From Exophiala sp. HKRS030 (Eukaryota; Ascomycota; Eurotiomycetes; Chaetothyriales; Herpotrichiellaceae): 64,000 bases of DNA. The notes beneath the pieces are model-generated. The model worked only from the letters and a program-made list of their open reading frames with translations, was not told the origin of the DNA and searched no databases. A program made the translations under genes and the position numbers. Position 1 is the stretch's first letter, and every line of letters starts with the position of its first letter. The stretch is from positions 7,567,665 through 7,631,664 of the forward strand of contig JAHWDD010000003.1 of assembly GCA_023897205.1 (NCBI GenBank), read 5' to 3'. This document shows positions 23,712 through 35,807 of this stretch, piece after piece.

Positions 23712-24483
23712 ACATGAGTACCGATTACTCCAGTGCAGGTGCATACTTACTACAGTCTTCCCTTGTGTATGGCTAGCGTTGTCTGCAGACCGAGCATCCC
23801 TCAAAGAACGCATGATTAAAAGATCAAGTACACGAATCGAAAGACGCTACGCATACACACACGTGCTTCACAGAGACATGACGTCCACTAGAATTTAGAA
23901 ATGACAATAGTCCTTCCACATCGACACCAGGAGCGATAGCCGAGAACATGGAGAATGATTTACAATCACAGCGGTCTCGATCCTTTAATGACAAAGAATT
24001 AAGTTTCCTCAACCTCGATTGCCTTGACCGAATACGATCCATCATCCATTGGCCGTTCCTGTCATTTGAATCGCTGACTGCTGGCTGAGAGTCTACATCG
24101 TTGGTAGACACACATATCTGTTCTAGCAGTGCCTATTTCCCGACTTCTAAACCATCACTCTCAGGTCTAGATTTCGATCATGTAAGAATTTGGGAGTACA
24201 TGCAGTAGTATTCCGCCTTACGACACATCCTTAACGTTCGATATTAGCTAATTCCAACGAACCCCTCTCCCCCACTTTGCGGTCTTCTACGAGTATTCGT
24301 GTTTACTCCACCTTTGCGATTTCTGTATATAAAACAACAAAGCACAACCTTGTGTCCAGTCCACCAATTCGAGGCTCGAGGGATTAATTGCAACACCCCG
24401 AAGCGTTAGGCAATCGACGTACAAGTTTGCTAAGGAACAAGTAGGCGCGAAGACAAACGAAGAACAGCGAACGACCGCCGCCA
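23712..24483. other. Intergenic region, nothing identified
   Basis: 770 bp between the SKI2 stop and the next start on the same strand. Contains expected 3' and 5' UTR sequence. No repeat or motif worth noting. Confidence 0.45.
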
Positions 24484-25834
24484 ATGGCCGGCCAGGAATA
24501 CACGTTAACCACATCCGACGACCTCCTCCTCTGCACGGCCTGTGGCGCACAATACGAAGAGGACGAAGCCACGGGCAAGACCGAATGTCGGATTTGCGAG
24601 GTCTGTTGTTCCCTCTCCCCTTACACAGACCATGAAGACGAGACGAAGCCCCGTCACTGCCTGACCTGAACGTTTCATTCGTCTTGGGTTTAAACTCACG
24701 AATGTGTCACGGGTGCTAGGATCCGAGACAGTTCATCCCTCCACCGGGTCAATCGTTCACGACGTTGCGAAAACTCAAAGCCGAGAGCAGATTTCACAAC
24801 GTGTTTGAGCGGAACGAGCATGATGACAGGGTTGTCGAGATTCACACGGAGCCAAAGGTAGGTGTCAGATGTCGTTCGAGTGTCGCGTGGGAAAGCGATC
24901 ATGTACCTCAGAGGCTAATGAGTATTCGTTTACCTGGTGCTTGTAGTTTGGGATAGGGCAGCGGGCGTGTCTGATTCAGACGCCGCATGGGAATGTGCTG
25001 TGGGATCTCGTCGCGTATCTCGATCAGGATACGGTTGATCAGGTGAGTATAGAACTGGTGGATGTGTTGACATGGTTTGAAAGTGGCTGATGTTGGAATT
25101 TGGGACGGAAAGATCACAAAGTTGGGTGGTTTGAAGTTCATTGTCATTTCTCATCCTCACTTCTACACGTGAGTGTGCTCCTTGATTCTTGGGCTCTGTT
25201 TTGAGCTTCAACGCTGATCTCAATTCAGGACCTGGGCCGACTGGTCTACGACATTTAAATGTCCTGTGTATATGACAGAGATTGACTCTGTATGGGCGAA
25301 TCGCAAGGGTGTTGCCACAGCGAATCTGCAATTACTCAAAGAGCCATACACAGAACTCCTCCCTGGCATCACTGCTGCAATATGTGGCGGCCATTTCCCC
25401 GGCAGCATGGTCCTGCATTCGGCAGTACCCAATACCAACATCCCCACCCTCTTTGTGGCTGACACCATATTCGCAGTGGCATCTGCACAAAATCCTGATC
25501 CTGGGAAGAGGCGGGATACAATCTCATATCAATTTCTCTGGAGTATACCAAATTTTATTCCCTTGCCTCCTGACACAGTGCTGCAGATCTGGCAGCGATT
25601 GAAGGTTTTCGACTTCAAAGCAACCTACGGCGTGATGGCGCAGATAAGTAACGTCTGTAAGTGCTTGCACCAGAACTTGGCGTGGTGAGTAAAATGAAGG
25701 CTAATATCCCACGTCATGTAGTCGAGAGGCCTGGGCAAAGTTTGAGTCTCAAGGGTAGGGTACTGCAGAGTGCAAAGATCACGGTGAAAGCCATGGGATA
25801 CCCAGAACATTCGATCTTTGCCGAGGAGCTATAA
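24484..25834 (+). CDS. Zinc-ribbon metallo-beta-lactamase-fold protein
   Basis: Six exons: 24484-24600, 24720-24857, 24947-25042, 25113-25168, 25229-25656 and 25722-25834; all junctions are GT-AG and the spliced frame is 316 codons (315 aa). The N-terminus has two CXXC pairs (LCTACG and ECRICE) that would form a small zinc ribbon. The rest has MBL-fold landmarks: FGIGQRACLIQTPHGNVLWD (first strands), ISHPHFYTTWADW, CGGHFPGS and LFVADTI. These supply HxH, a third His and a bridging Asp for metal. The usual D-H after HxH (HxHxDH) is absent: the residues there are F-Y-T. Role unknown; it could be a hydrolase acting on a thioester or nucleotide. The dense intron pattern is unusual in this window. 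Confidence 0.8.
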
Positions 25835-25960
25835 CATATCTTTGTCAATTGCGAAGCACATTGGATTTGGTGCTCCTTTCGCCTTCGACGTAGGTGTAAT
25901 GTTGAACTTGCAGCAACAGCAGATGTTCTCCATAGGATCATTGCCACGCATGCCAGTGGA

Positions 25961-26746
25961 TCAAACCAGGAGTACGGCATTGAGACAGCCGTCACGACTG
26001 GGATCATTTGTAACTTGTGCGTATTTGCCCCAGACAACTTTCCCTCCAGTGGTGACCAAGCCAAGTTCCGAAACATTCACTTCAATGACCGTGCCTTTTG
26101 TCAGAACTCCAAGTTGTGTGTATAGAGGATTTTGTGGGTTCTTCTTCACACTGATTATGGGCAACTGCACGGTAACGCCGAGCTCTGGATGTGTAACATT
26201 TGCCTTTTTATACCGAAGACCCATAGGTCTGATGAATCGTTCATACTTGACTGGTCTTCTTGTAAAGTCGGGTCCAACGAATGTGGGCTGTGTTATCATT
26301 CTCTTCCAACCTTTCTTTGCTGTTTTCTTGCCAGTCTTGACGACCTTGAACATCTCCTCCTCACTTATTCCCTTGACTTTCGGCAAAGGCACAGAGAACT
26401 TGGCAGCCTTCTCCGCACGCTTATTCTTGATTGCGCTTGAGAGGGCTTTTGCATTATTGGCTTGCGATCGATCAAGCAGGTAGTTGGGTAGCGGTTGAGA
26501 AGAGGGTTCATTCGGCGTGGCTGACTTGACATCTTTCTCTTCTTGAGCCTTGATAGCCTTCTTCATTTGGATCTTCTCGGCATGGCGTTTCTTCTGGTGT
26601 AATTTGGCTCTCAAGCCTCGCAGATTCTGGGCTTTATCTGAAGCGGCATGGCCTTCTCTTGCCTCACGTTTTCGTACCCTCTCGTCATGGTCGAGGCGCT
26701 TGCCATGTTGCTTGGTCCACCGCTCGATATACTCATTCTGAGGCAT
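25961..26746 (-). CDS. NSA2: NSA2, 60S ribosome biogenesis factor
   Basis: Single exon, 261 aa, the family's exact size range. It starts [23 protein letters not shown] and ends ..[28 protein letters not shown], both hallmarks of Nsa2 (TINP1/CDK105 in animals). The C-terminal half is an eS8-like beta barrel; the N-terminal half is a basic helix that runs along pre-60S rRNA. It acts in the nucleolus in 27S pre-rRNA processing. It is convergent with the MBL gene and 126 bp from its stop codon. Confidence 0.96.
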   Translation of the reverse strand: MPQNEYIERWTKQHGKRLDHDERVRKREAREGHAASDKAQNLRGLRAKLHQKKRHAEKIQMKKAIKAQEEKDVKSATPNEPSSQPLPNYLLDRSQANNAKALSSAIKNKRAEKAAKFSVPLPKVKGISEEEMFKVVKTGKKTAKKGWKRMITQPTFVGPDFTRRPVKYERFIRPMGLRYKKANVTHPELGVTVQLPIISVKKNPQNPLYTQLGVLTKGTVIEVNVSELGLVTTGGKVVWGKYAQVTNDPSRDGCLNAVLLV

Positions 26747-27804
26747 AGCGGATTAGGGGATGGCGAGAACACGCCGCTGATAGAAATCGTGATCTGACGA
26801 CGGAAGGTTGTGGAAAGGTTATGAAAACCCTGGTTCTATTGTAGGAGACAAAAAAAAGTTCGGAGATACCTGAATCAGAAAAGTGTGGACACGCCCCACA
26901 TCACGTGGAAAAGCTGCGCTTCGCTGAAGGAATGTATGGCTGTAGTACTGTCGATTCCAAACGTGCATGCGCAACATATCATCCACGGCGACCACAAATT
27001 CCCAACCCCGCAAAATCCAGACGTTCATCCCTTTGCTTCTACACTGGATTGAGTAACAGCAGTTGGAAGTGACTTATCGTACTTTCAACTACGTGGCAGT
27101 GTGTCACAAAAAGCGCCTGTTCTTCCCCATCTTGATGACAGGACAACTCGTGCATGTGACGCAGCCGCCGATGCTGAGCACATGTCGACGAGTCTGAAGC
27201 CACAAGGTAAGGGCCTAAGCATCGTTTCAGTGATGGGAAATGATCGTCCCCTACAGCTCAACGCTGGGCAGTGCGATGCAGGAAGTATGATTTTATCTAC
27301 GCGGATCTCCAGCCTTCAATCCACGAGGACCGTCTCGTCAAAATCATGGCACCTTCTTGTCACAAATGCACTGCCTGACGGTGCATTTTGGTATCTGGCG
27401 TTACACCAAAACAAGGCTAGTCCAAACCAGGTAATGAGCAACGGTCCCATAGATAAGGACAAGCTCGAACATTTCCTCGCATTCAGAGCAATGGGCGATT
27501 ATACAATCCCCGCGGACTCTCATACCACTAACGTAGCCCCGATCTGACCCAGATCGTGGTTGACAGTCCGCAAGGTCCAAACATCGGGGACGTAAAAAAA
27601 GATATCGCGTCATAAATTTGGTTGATTCGATGGACGATCGCATTTCGCCCTTACGAGGTGTCCACCTTTCTGATAGTGGCCATATTCCTCCTGGACCCCA
27701 AACAATTGTAACGAGTTGCACAAGAGTTGGTATTCATTATCTTTTCGATGTTTGAATCATTTCTTTAGTTCCTGTCTTCAGATGAGGTAGCATAGACTGA
27801 GAAG
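26747..27804. promoter_or_regulatory. Divergent region NSA2 / nitrate reductase
   Basis: 1.06 kb. GATA-type motifs (HGATAR) are seen at about 26778, 27073, 27294, 27455, 27671 and 27735, as expected upstream of a nitrogen-regulated gene. A 148-codon frame (27101-27547) and its antisense lack any family features and are left out. I did not find a clear NirA site (CTCCGHGG). Confidence 0.5.
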
Positions 27805-30462
27805 ATGGATATCCTCACGCCCACCATTACGGCAACTTCTCAGCACGTACCGGAGAAGGCTGATAAGAAAGATGAACATTCACCCAACGAAGTTCTACCT
27901 CCATCACCCCCAGCGACAGACGACAGCTATTCGAACACAGATGATGAGGCTGCCGATATTCCCCTTCCTCCACCTACAACAATACCTACTGAAACTCTTG
28001 CCATCGACCTGAAAACACCCGACAGCCATGTACCTCGAGACCCGAGATTAATTAGACTTACTGGCGTCCATCCTTTCAATGTTGAGGCACCACTAACAGC
28101 GCTTTTCAACGAGGGATTTCTCACTTCTCCTGAACTATTTTATGTGCGAAATCATGGAGCTGTACCAGAAGTCAAGGATGAAGACATCCCGGATTGGGAG
28201 TTCTCTGTCGAGGGCTGTGTTGAAAATCCATTTACTATAACCCTACGACAACTTATGACCGATTATGAACAAGTTACTTATCCTATCACCTTGGTATGTG
28301 CAGGCAATCGGCGGAAGGAGCAAAACATGGTACGAAAGAGCAAAGGGTTTTCTTGGGGAGCTGCTGGACTTTCGACGGCCTTGTTCACGGGTGTTGTCAT
28401 GTCTGATGTAATTCAAAGAGCCAAGCCAACAAAGAAGGCGAAATATGTATGCATGGAAGGTGCAGATAAATTGCCAAACGGGTTCTATGGGACATCTGTC
28501 AAGTTGAATTGGGTAATGGATAACAACCGTGGTTTCATGCTTTCCTACAAGATGAATGGCGAGATGCTGAGACCTGATCATGGGAAGCCTCTGCGTGCGG
28601 TTATTCCAGGTCAAATTGGCGGTCGATCGGTGAAATGGTTGAAGAGGCTCATTGTCACTGAAGCTCCAAGCGACAATTGGTACCATATCTACGACAACCG
28701 AGTACTGCCAACCATGGTTTCGCCGGAAGAGTCGGCCAACAATTCGAAGTGGTGGACGGACGAAAGATATGCGATTTATGATCTCAGCCCAAACTCGGCA
28801 ATCTGTTATCCTCAACACGATGAACAATTATATCTTACTGGCGCACCTAGCACATATCGGGCCAAAGGATATGCATATAGTGGAGGCGGAAGGCGAATCA
28901 CCAGGGTCGAGATCTCATTAGACAAGGGCGCGACGTGGAGGCTAGCCAATGTCGAATATGCCGAAGACAGGTATCGTGAAGTCGAAAAGGATTTGTTTGG
29001 CGGCCGATTGGACATGTCCTGGCGAGAAACGAGCTTTTGTTGGTGTTTCTGGTCCCTCGATATTGCAACCACAGAACTCGCGGCTGCCAAGGATATTTTC
29101 GTGCGCTCCATGGATGAAAGCATGAATGTGCAACCCAGAGATATGTACTGGTCCGTCCTTGGTATGATGAACAATCCCTGGTTCCGTGTCACTATCAAAT
29201 TAGAAGGCGACTTTCTTCGTTTCGAGCATCCAACTCAACCTGCATTGATGCCAGGAGGCTGGATGGAGCGAGTCAAGAAAGCCGGCGGCAATCTTGCAAA
29301 CGGATTTTGGGGTGAGAAGATTGAAGGGGAGGAAGTTCGCGCCCCCGAAGTGGAGCAGGTTAAAGAGATCTCCATGGTGAAAGAAGGTCTAAAGAATGCA
29401 ATCACTATCGACGACCTCAGAAAGCACGACAAGGAAGACCAGCCGTGGTTTGTTGTCAATGGCGAGGTTTATGATGGTACAGCCTTCTTGGAAGGACATC
29501 CTGGCGGTGCTCAGAGCATCATCTCGGCAGCGGGGATTGACAGCACGGACGAATTCATGGCCATTCACAGTGAAACAGCTAAGGCTATGATGCCGACATA
29601 TCATATCGGTTCCCTAGACGAGGCTGCGAGAACGGCGTTGACAGCAGGTGAGGCAGAGTCGGATCAACCATCTGGCGACTCCGAGTTTTTCCTACAGTCG
29701 AAGGCGTGGAAAAAGGCAATTCTTCACGGCAAGAAGATCGTCTCCTGGGACACTAGAATTTTCACTTTCAAGCTTGAACACTCGGATCAACGTCTTGGTT
29801 TACCGGTCGGACAGCATTTGATGGTCAGATTGAGGGATCCCGCAACGCGCGAGACCATCATCCGCAGCTATACTCCCATCTCGGAAATAAACGACAAAGG
29901 ATTTATGGATATGCTCGTCAAGGTATACTTCGCCGAAAATGGCAGCAAAGGTGGAAAAATGTCACTGGCGATGGATGCTCTCCCTATTGGACACTTCATC
30001 GAGATGAAAGGCCCCATTGGCAAGTTCGAGTATCTCGGTAAAGGTCGTTGCTTGATTCAAAACAAAGAACGCTTGGTGAAATCCTTTGTCATGATCTGTG
30101 GAGGCAGTGGCATCACCCCTATATATCAAGTCTTCCGAGCAATCATGCGGGATTCTGAGGATCCCACTCAGTGCACAATCTTTGACGGAAATCGATTGTT
30201 CGAAGACATTCTCTGCAAAGAAGAACTTGACACTTTGTCAAAGGGTAATGACTACCGTTGTAAGATTCTTCACACGCTAACGAAAGCAACGGACGAATGG
30301 ACGGGACTTCGTGGTCGAATAACTGGGCAACTGGTACTGGACAACTGTGCCAGGACTGATGACACGCTGGTCCTACTGTGCGGTCCTGAAGCGATGGAGA
30401 AGTCTATGCATGAAGCTCTACTAGCGCAGGGCTGGAAGGATGAGCAATTGATGTTTTTCTGA
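27805..30462 (+). CDS. niaD: Assimilatory nitrate reductase [NADPH], niaD
   Basis: Reduces nitrate to nitrite in the cytosol. Intronless, 885 aa. Domain order is complete: Mo-molybdopterin domain with the Mo-ligand Cys in LVCAGNRRKEQN (near residue 167), dimerisation domain, cytochrome b5 with heme His in LEGHPGGAQ (near 565) and AIHSETAK (near 588), FAD domain RSYTPIS (near 689), and NAD(P)H domain with GGSGITPIYQ (near 767) and LCGPEAM (near 859). The first 60 residues are acidic and low complexity, as in other fungal enzymes. Nitrite reductase follows 1.1 kb downstream on the same strand; this differs from the divergent niiA-niaD arrangement in Aspergillus nidulans. No nitrate transporter (crnA/nrtA) is in the window. 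Confidence 0.97.
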   Translation: MDILTPTITATSQHVPEKADKKDEHSPNEVLPPSPPATDDSYSNTDDEAADIPLPPPTTIPTETLAIDLKTPDSHVPRDPRLIRLTGVHPFNVEAPLTALFNEGFLTSPELFYVRNHGAVPEVKDEDIPDWEFSVEGCVENPFTITLRQLMTDYEQVTYPITLVCAGNRRKEQNMVRKSKGFSWGAAGLSTALFTGVVMSDVIQRAKPTKKAKYVCMEGADKLPNGFYGTSVKLNWVMDNNRGFMLSYKMNGEMLRPDHGKPLRAVIPGQIGGRSVKWLKRLIVTEAPSDNWYHIYDNRVLPTMVSPEESANNSKWWTDERYAIYDLSPNSAICYPQHDEQLYLTGAPSTYRAKGYAYSGGGRRITRVEISLDKGATWRLANVEYAEDRYREVEKDLFGGRLDMSWRETSFCWCFWSLDIATTELAAAKDIFVRSMDESMNVQPRDMYWSVLGMMNNPWFRVTIKLEGDFLRFEHPTQPALMPGGWMERVKKAGGNLANGFWGEKIEGEEVRAPEVEQVKEISMVKEGLKNAITIDDLRKHDKEDQPWFVVNGEVYDGTAFLEGHPGGAQSIISAAGIDSTDEFMAIHSETAKAMMPTYHIGSLDEAARTALTAGEAESDQPSGDSEFFLQSKAWKKAILHGKKIVSWDTRIFTFKLEHSDQRLGLPVGQHLMVRLRDPATRETIIRSYTPISEINDKGFMDMLVKVYFAENGSKGGKMSLAMDALPIGHFIEMKGPIGKFEYLGKGRCLIQNKERLVKSFVMICGGSGITPIYQVFRAIMRDSEDPTQCTIFDGNRLFEDILCKEELDTLSKGNDYRCKILHTLTKATDEWTGLRGRITGQLVLDNCARTDDTLVLLCGPEAMEKSMHEALLAQGWKDEQLMFF

Positions 30463-31584
30463 TGGATTCGACGCAGTTGCTTTGTGGACACTTGAGGAAC
30501 AAGCAAAAGCAGTACACAATTTTGGGACGACGACGAAGGCATGACTGGGCTTGCGTTTATCTACACTATCACTATTCTGTAACGAGACAAAGATTTTGAT
30601 TCAGAGGACGGGTTGTCGTTTTACATTTTGCCATCAATGACTTATGATTGAGAACCATACCAGAGGAGTCAGAATATGTTGAGCGCCGTCGTGCAATCAG
30701 CCATTGCCACTGATAGAGCTCGGGAGTATGTGTCATTCCAACTGAATTTTTGTAAATACATTACGATACACCATCGACCTTCTGGGCATGGCTGAGATCC
30801 TGCCAAGGCTCTGTTATCGTAGTGTCTCTCCGACCACTCAGATGTGACATGATCTTTCCACCTTGCACCTTATCTCGGAGAAAAAGACTGCTATCTCGCG
30901 TTCCACCCACAGGCTCTCTCCATATTGATAGACCAAAATCCATCGCCGTGGAGAAACCAACATTCACATTTCCAGCACTCATCGGCATGTTCAAGACTTC
31001 TGATTTACATGTTTCTCACCTGTTTCTGGGTTGCCCTGACCCCAGTCAATGACAATGCACTCTTATCCATTGGCCCAACTGATCTACAGCATCCTCTTTT
31101 TGGCGAGACGGCGCCATTTTGTGATTTGTCTCTTCGGACATTGGACGGTTATCCTGTTCCCACACACCCCGCGCCGTCTGAAGCCCTGCCTACAGAGCCT
31201 CGCTGATAAGCGAATACCATGAATTTCGTTGGCCACAGCATATGGGATCCGAAGTCATGCTTTCCCGCGGACTCATGAGTTACACATGTGGCGTCACAAT
31301 TGTCGTTCCTGGTTCTCCCCGGCGTGCTGTCTGCTGGGAGGATTGCTTTTCGTGAAAGGTTGGGCTGTCTGATATCTTGATCGTTCGTGAAGAGGACTTT
31401 TTTCTCGCTTCGAAAATCGTCCTGATCGTACAAACGTGAGGATTCTATCTTATTCTGCTACTGCTGTCTTGTAGGACACGGGTGTTACTGGCTTTCTAAT
31501 GTGTAATAAGCAGTTGACTGTACAGTTGGCCAAGTGAATCGCGGCTTTCCATTCTGAGTGTCTGCCTGTGACAGAGAGGTCAAG
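30463..31584. promoter_or_regulatory. niaD-niiA intergenic region with GATA-factor motifs
   Basis: 1.1 kb containing nine HGATAR motifs by eye: 30557-30562, 30566-30571, 30711-30716, 30814-30819, 30870-30875, 30891-30896, 30926-30931, 31204-31209 and 31445-31450 (either strand). These suit AreA/NIT2 nitrogen control of niiA. No clear NirA consensus was found by eye. Confidence 0.55.
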
Positions 31585-34500
31585 ATGTCGTGGGCTACCT
31601 CGTCGCCAGGTATGGCGATCAGTCGAGCACCCAAGGATGCTGAACCTGAAGGTGGTGATGCTCCGCAGCCTCCTAGCCAGCGAAAGAAGATTGTGGTTGT
31701 CGGTTTGGGGATGGTGGGCATTGCATTTGTGTGAGTACCAGTGCCTTGAGCTACTTTGCTTCAAAAGAGCCAATGTATAGGATCTCGGGCTAACGACTAT
31801 GTTCATAGGGAGAAACTACTCAAGCTCGACGCAAAACGACGAGAATACGATGTCGTGGTCATCGGCGAAGAAGAACATCTTGCATACAACCGAGTTGGAT
31901 TGACGAGCTTCTTTCAACATCGACAAGTCGAGTCCCTATATCTAAACCCTGAGACCTGGTATCATGGCCACCCCGAGGGTTCCCTCAACTACCATCTCAA
32001 CACACTTGTGACGGAGATCAAACCGGAAGAGAAGGTGGTGATTACATCCAAAGGCGACACGGTGTCATACGATATCCTTGTCCTCGCCACAGGCTCTGAT
32101 GCCTTGCTCCCTAAGCACACGCCTGGCCATGATGCCAAGGGTGTGTTCGTATACCGGACGATCGAAGACTTACAGAAGCTCATCAAATACTCGGCCACTG
32201 TCAAGGGAACCACTGGGTGCGTCGTAGGTGGCGGCCTGCTCGGTCTAGAAGCTGCCAAGGCGATGATGGATCTGGAAGAGTTTGACAAAGTCAAGCTGAT
32301 CGAGCGAAATCGCTGGGTTCTTTCGAGACAACTTGACGGTGACGCCGGCGGCATGGTCGTTGAACTTGTCCGCAATCTTGGTTTGGACGTCATGCTAAGC
32401 AAGCGTGTTGGCAAGATTCTGACCGACGAACATAATGCTGTCAAGAGTGTCGTCTTCGAGGATGGCGAACAGATGGACTGCACATGTATCATGTTTGCCA
32501 TTGGCATCAAGGCTCGCGACGAGCTGGCACGGAGAGCTGGTTTGAAGTGTGCTGATCGAGGCGGTGGTATCGTCGTCGACGACGATCTCCGCACCAGCGA
32601 TCCAAACATCTTTGCGGTTGGTGAGTGTGCGAGTTGGAACAATCAGACATTCGGTCTCATTGCTCCTGGTGTCGAGCAAGCCGATGTACTCTCCTTCAAT
32701 CTCACTCAAGCAAAGTCCCACAGTCCAAGGAAGTTCAAGACTCCCGATCTCAGTACTAAGCTGAAGCTGCTGGGTGTTGAGGTCGCGAGTTTCGGAGATT
32801 TCTTTGCCGATAGGGATGGGCCTAAAGATCTTCCCGTCAGGCACGTCAAGCGTGGTGAGAAGAAGGACGACGTTGTTGGACAGGACAAGGTCAAATCCTT
32901 GACTGACGGACCTCCACCACCAGCAGTGAAAGCTCTCACATACAAAGACCCTTTTCAAGCAGTCTACAAGAAGTATTTGTTCACAATGGATGGCAAGTAC
33001 CTCCTTGGCGGCATGATGATTGGCGATACCAAAGACTATGTCAAATTGGTGCCCATGGTGAAGAACAAGAAAGCGCTTGAAGTGCCTCCATCACAATTCA
33101 TTATTGGGGCATCGAAGGAAGGCGAAGACGACGGAGACGACCTCGCTGATGACACCCAGATCTGCTCATGTCACAACGTGACTAAGGGCGATGTCGCCAA
33201 TGCGGTCAAGGATGGCTCCTGTAAGACCATTGGTGAAATTAAGACGTGCACGAAAGCCGGCACTGGATGTGGTGGCTGTATGCCCTTGGTGCAATCGATC
33301 TTCAACAAATCAATGAAAGATATGGGTAACGAAGTCACGAATCATCTCTGTGCTCACATCCCTTACTCTCGAGCTGATCTTTTCAACATCATCTATGTGA
33401 AAAAGCTACAGGAGTTTGGTGAGGTGATGAAGGCTGTGGGAAATGCTCCGGACAGCTTGGGCTGCGAACTCTGTAAGCCGGCCATTGGTTCGATTTTGGC
33501 CAGTATCACCAATAAACATGTCATCGATAAGCCGCATCGCGGTCTGCAAGATACCAACGATAAGTATCTCGCGAATATCCAACGCAATGGCACATTTTCC
33601 GTCGTGCCTCGCGTCGCTGGAGGTGAAATTAGTGCCGACAAGCTCATTGTCATTGGTCAAGTGGCAAAGAAATACGGCTTGTACACTAAAATCACTGGTG
33701 GACAACGTATCGACATGTTTGGTGCCAAGAAGCAAGATCTACTCAGTATCTGGGGTGAGCTCGTTGCTGGCGGTATGGAATCAGGACATGCCTATGCCAA
33801 GTCTCTTCGAACTGTCAAGTCTTGTGTAGGCACAACATGGTGCCGATTTGGTATCGGTGATTCAGTTGGGCTGGCCATTCGTCTGGAAGAAAGATACAAA
33901 TCTATCAGAGGACCTCATAAAATCAAAGGTGGTGTTTCTGGTTGCGTACGAGAATGTGCCGAAGCCCAAAACAAAGATTTTGGGTGCATTGCTACCGAAA
34001 AGGGATTCAACATCTTCGTCGGTGGTAATGGCGGTGCCACACCTCGCCACTCAGAGCTGTTGGCCAAGGATGTACCCCCGGATGATGTCGTTCCAATTTT
34101 GGACAGATATCTGATGTTCTACATCCGGACGGCAGACAAGCTACAGAGAACAGCGAGATGGGTGGAGAACCTGCCTGGTGGTATCAAGTATCTTCGTGAA
34201 GTGATTCTAGAAGACAAGCTGGGTATCTGTGCGGACCTGGAGAAGCAGATGCAAGAACTTGTCGGGACGTTCTTCTGCGAATGGACTGAAACATTGAACG
34301 ATCCTGAGAAGAGAAAAGCGTTTGAACAATTCGCCAACTCGTCAGAAAACCAAGAGCCCGCAGTTGAGAAGGTGGAAGAAAGAGGCCAGCACAGACCTGC
34401 TTATTGGGCACCAGACTCAGTTTACAACGACTTCAAGGGCACAAGATGGACGTCTTTGACATGGCAACCGATCGTGGAAGCCAAGAAGTTCATTGACGTT

Positions 34501-35043
34501 GACACTGGCTCCTCGCAGACGGTCATCAGGGGTGACACACAGCTTGCCGTGTTCAAACTCAAAGGCAAATACTATGCCAGTCAACAGATGTGTCCTCATC
34601 GAAGAACATTCGGCCTCTCTGATGGTCTGGTGGGTGAGACCAAATCGGCGGACTGTAAAGACAGCAAGTTATATGTCAGCTGCCCTTACCACAAGAGAAA
34701 CTTCCAACTCAATGGAGAAGTGGATTTTGAGAAGAAAGAAGCGGGCGCAGGATCATGTTCGGACGCTAGCATGTCAATCGCAACATTTCAAGCTGAAGAA
34801 CGTGACGACGGTTGGGTCTATCTCAAGTTACCACCTGTTCTTGAAATGGATAATGTTTTGGGTACCAGCAAATGGGTGGTCAAGAAGGAAGAAGGACCCA
34901 AGCCATTTGATAGCCTGGACAAGAAACTCGGGTTTACGAAAGGATTGAGAACATCCAGCAAGATGGGCGCAATGCCTGGGACCGGCAATGTCAATGCCTC
35001 ACGACAGGTGGGAGTTGCAGCACAAAGGAGAATTGACTGGTAA
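31585..35043 (+). CDS. niiA: Assimilatory nitrite reductase [NAD(P)H], niiA
   Basis: Six-electron reduction of nitrite to ammonium. Exons 31585-31730 and 31809-35043; a 78-bp intron with branch GCTAAC splits the FAD loop after [13 protein letters not shown]; 1126 aa. Domains in order: two Rossmann FAD/NAD(P)H segments, a BFD-like [2Fe-2S] domain ([12 protein letters not shown] near residue 501, then [10 protein letters not shown]), the siroheme/[4Fe-4S] core with [10 protein letters not shown] (near 720) and [14 protein letters not shown] (near 761), and a C-terminal Rieske-like domain with CPHRRTFGL (near 977) and SCPYHKR. The four cluster cysteines of the siroheme site are present. Same strand as niaD, so both are likely induced by nitrate. 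Confidence 0.97.
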
Positions 35044-35807
35044 TGCCTAGACCAAGTTGATGGACAACTGTACATGAGGAGAGTGTGCCATGACATTGAA
35101 TTGGCTGAGAAAGGTCATTGTGTGGGATACTTTTGATAAAAGATACATAACAGCGTCCACAACGAGGTGGCGTGAGGAGTTTTTTGATTAGTTAGCGAAA
35201 GGCCTGAATGATGAATTGGATGGTATTCAAATGGTGTGACGTAGAGTGGAAATATAGAAACAATTGAGACACTTTTGGTCATCTTCAGGTGGCGACCAAG
35301 GAGGCTTATCACCCAAGCTCAAAGACCACTTCAGCTTGCAGAGGACAGACTGACTACCCTAATTAACTACCCTAATTACCCTCTCCGTACCAAGTAGGCG
35401 CCAAGCAGAGGCCTGCAGGCACCCATGAAAGCTTCAGGCGGAAAATATGCGTGCATAACTTTTTCTGGGGTGACAGAGTGGCTTTATCTGAGCGGTGACT
35501 AAGCCCGAGAATATGATTCTTCCGGGGGGAAATTCAGCCCCAATAGCCCCTGCGGGACACCATCCTTGATACTGCCCCATTTATTCTCATTCTGCGTCTT
35601 TCAGAGGAGGCGAACAAAAATATCAGCAGACGCTGGCCAACCTGTTCTTCGTCTTCCGCATTCCTTCACTATCGTCCCCCTTTGTCTTCATGTGCCAGCA
35701 TCTTTCTCTCTCTCGGATCCTTTACCATTCGTTCTATAATTCTATGCCACCCACGACCTCACTCATTTCTAGGATCGACCCTATCGAACCCATTCCCAAC
35801 CGGCAGA
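35044..35807. other. Intergenic region with a 13-bp tandem repeat
   Basis: Between niiA and ERO1. A perfect 13-bp unit ACTACCCTAATTA occurs twice head to tail (35353-35378). The ERO1 5' region is pyrimidine-rich. The frame remains open upstream of the ERO1 ATG back to 35682, but the first codon there is TTG and no signal peptide would result. Confidence 0.5.

Noticed and set aside
27101..27547. 148-codon frame upstream of niaD
   Set aside because: No domain pattern and an overlapping antisense frame; likely promoter/UTR sequence.
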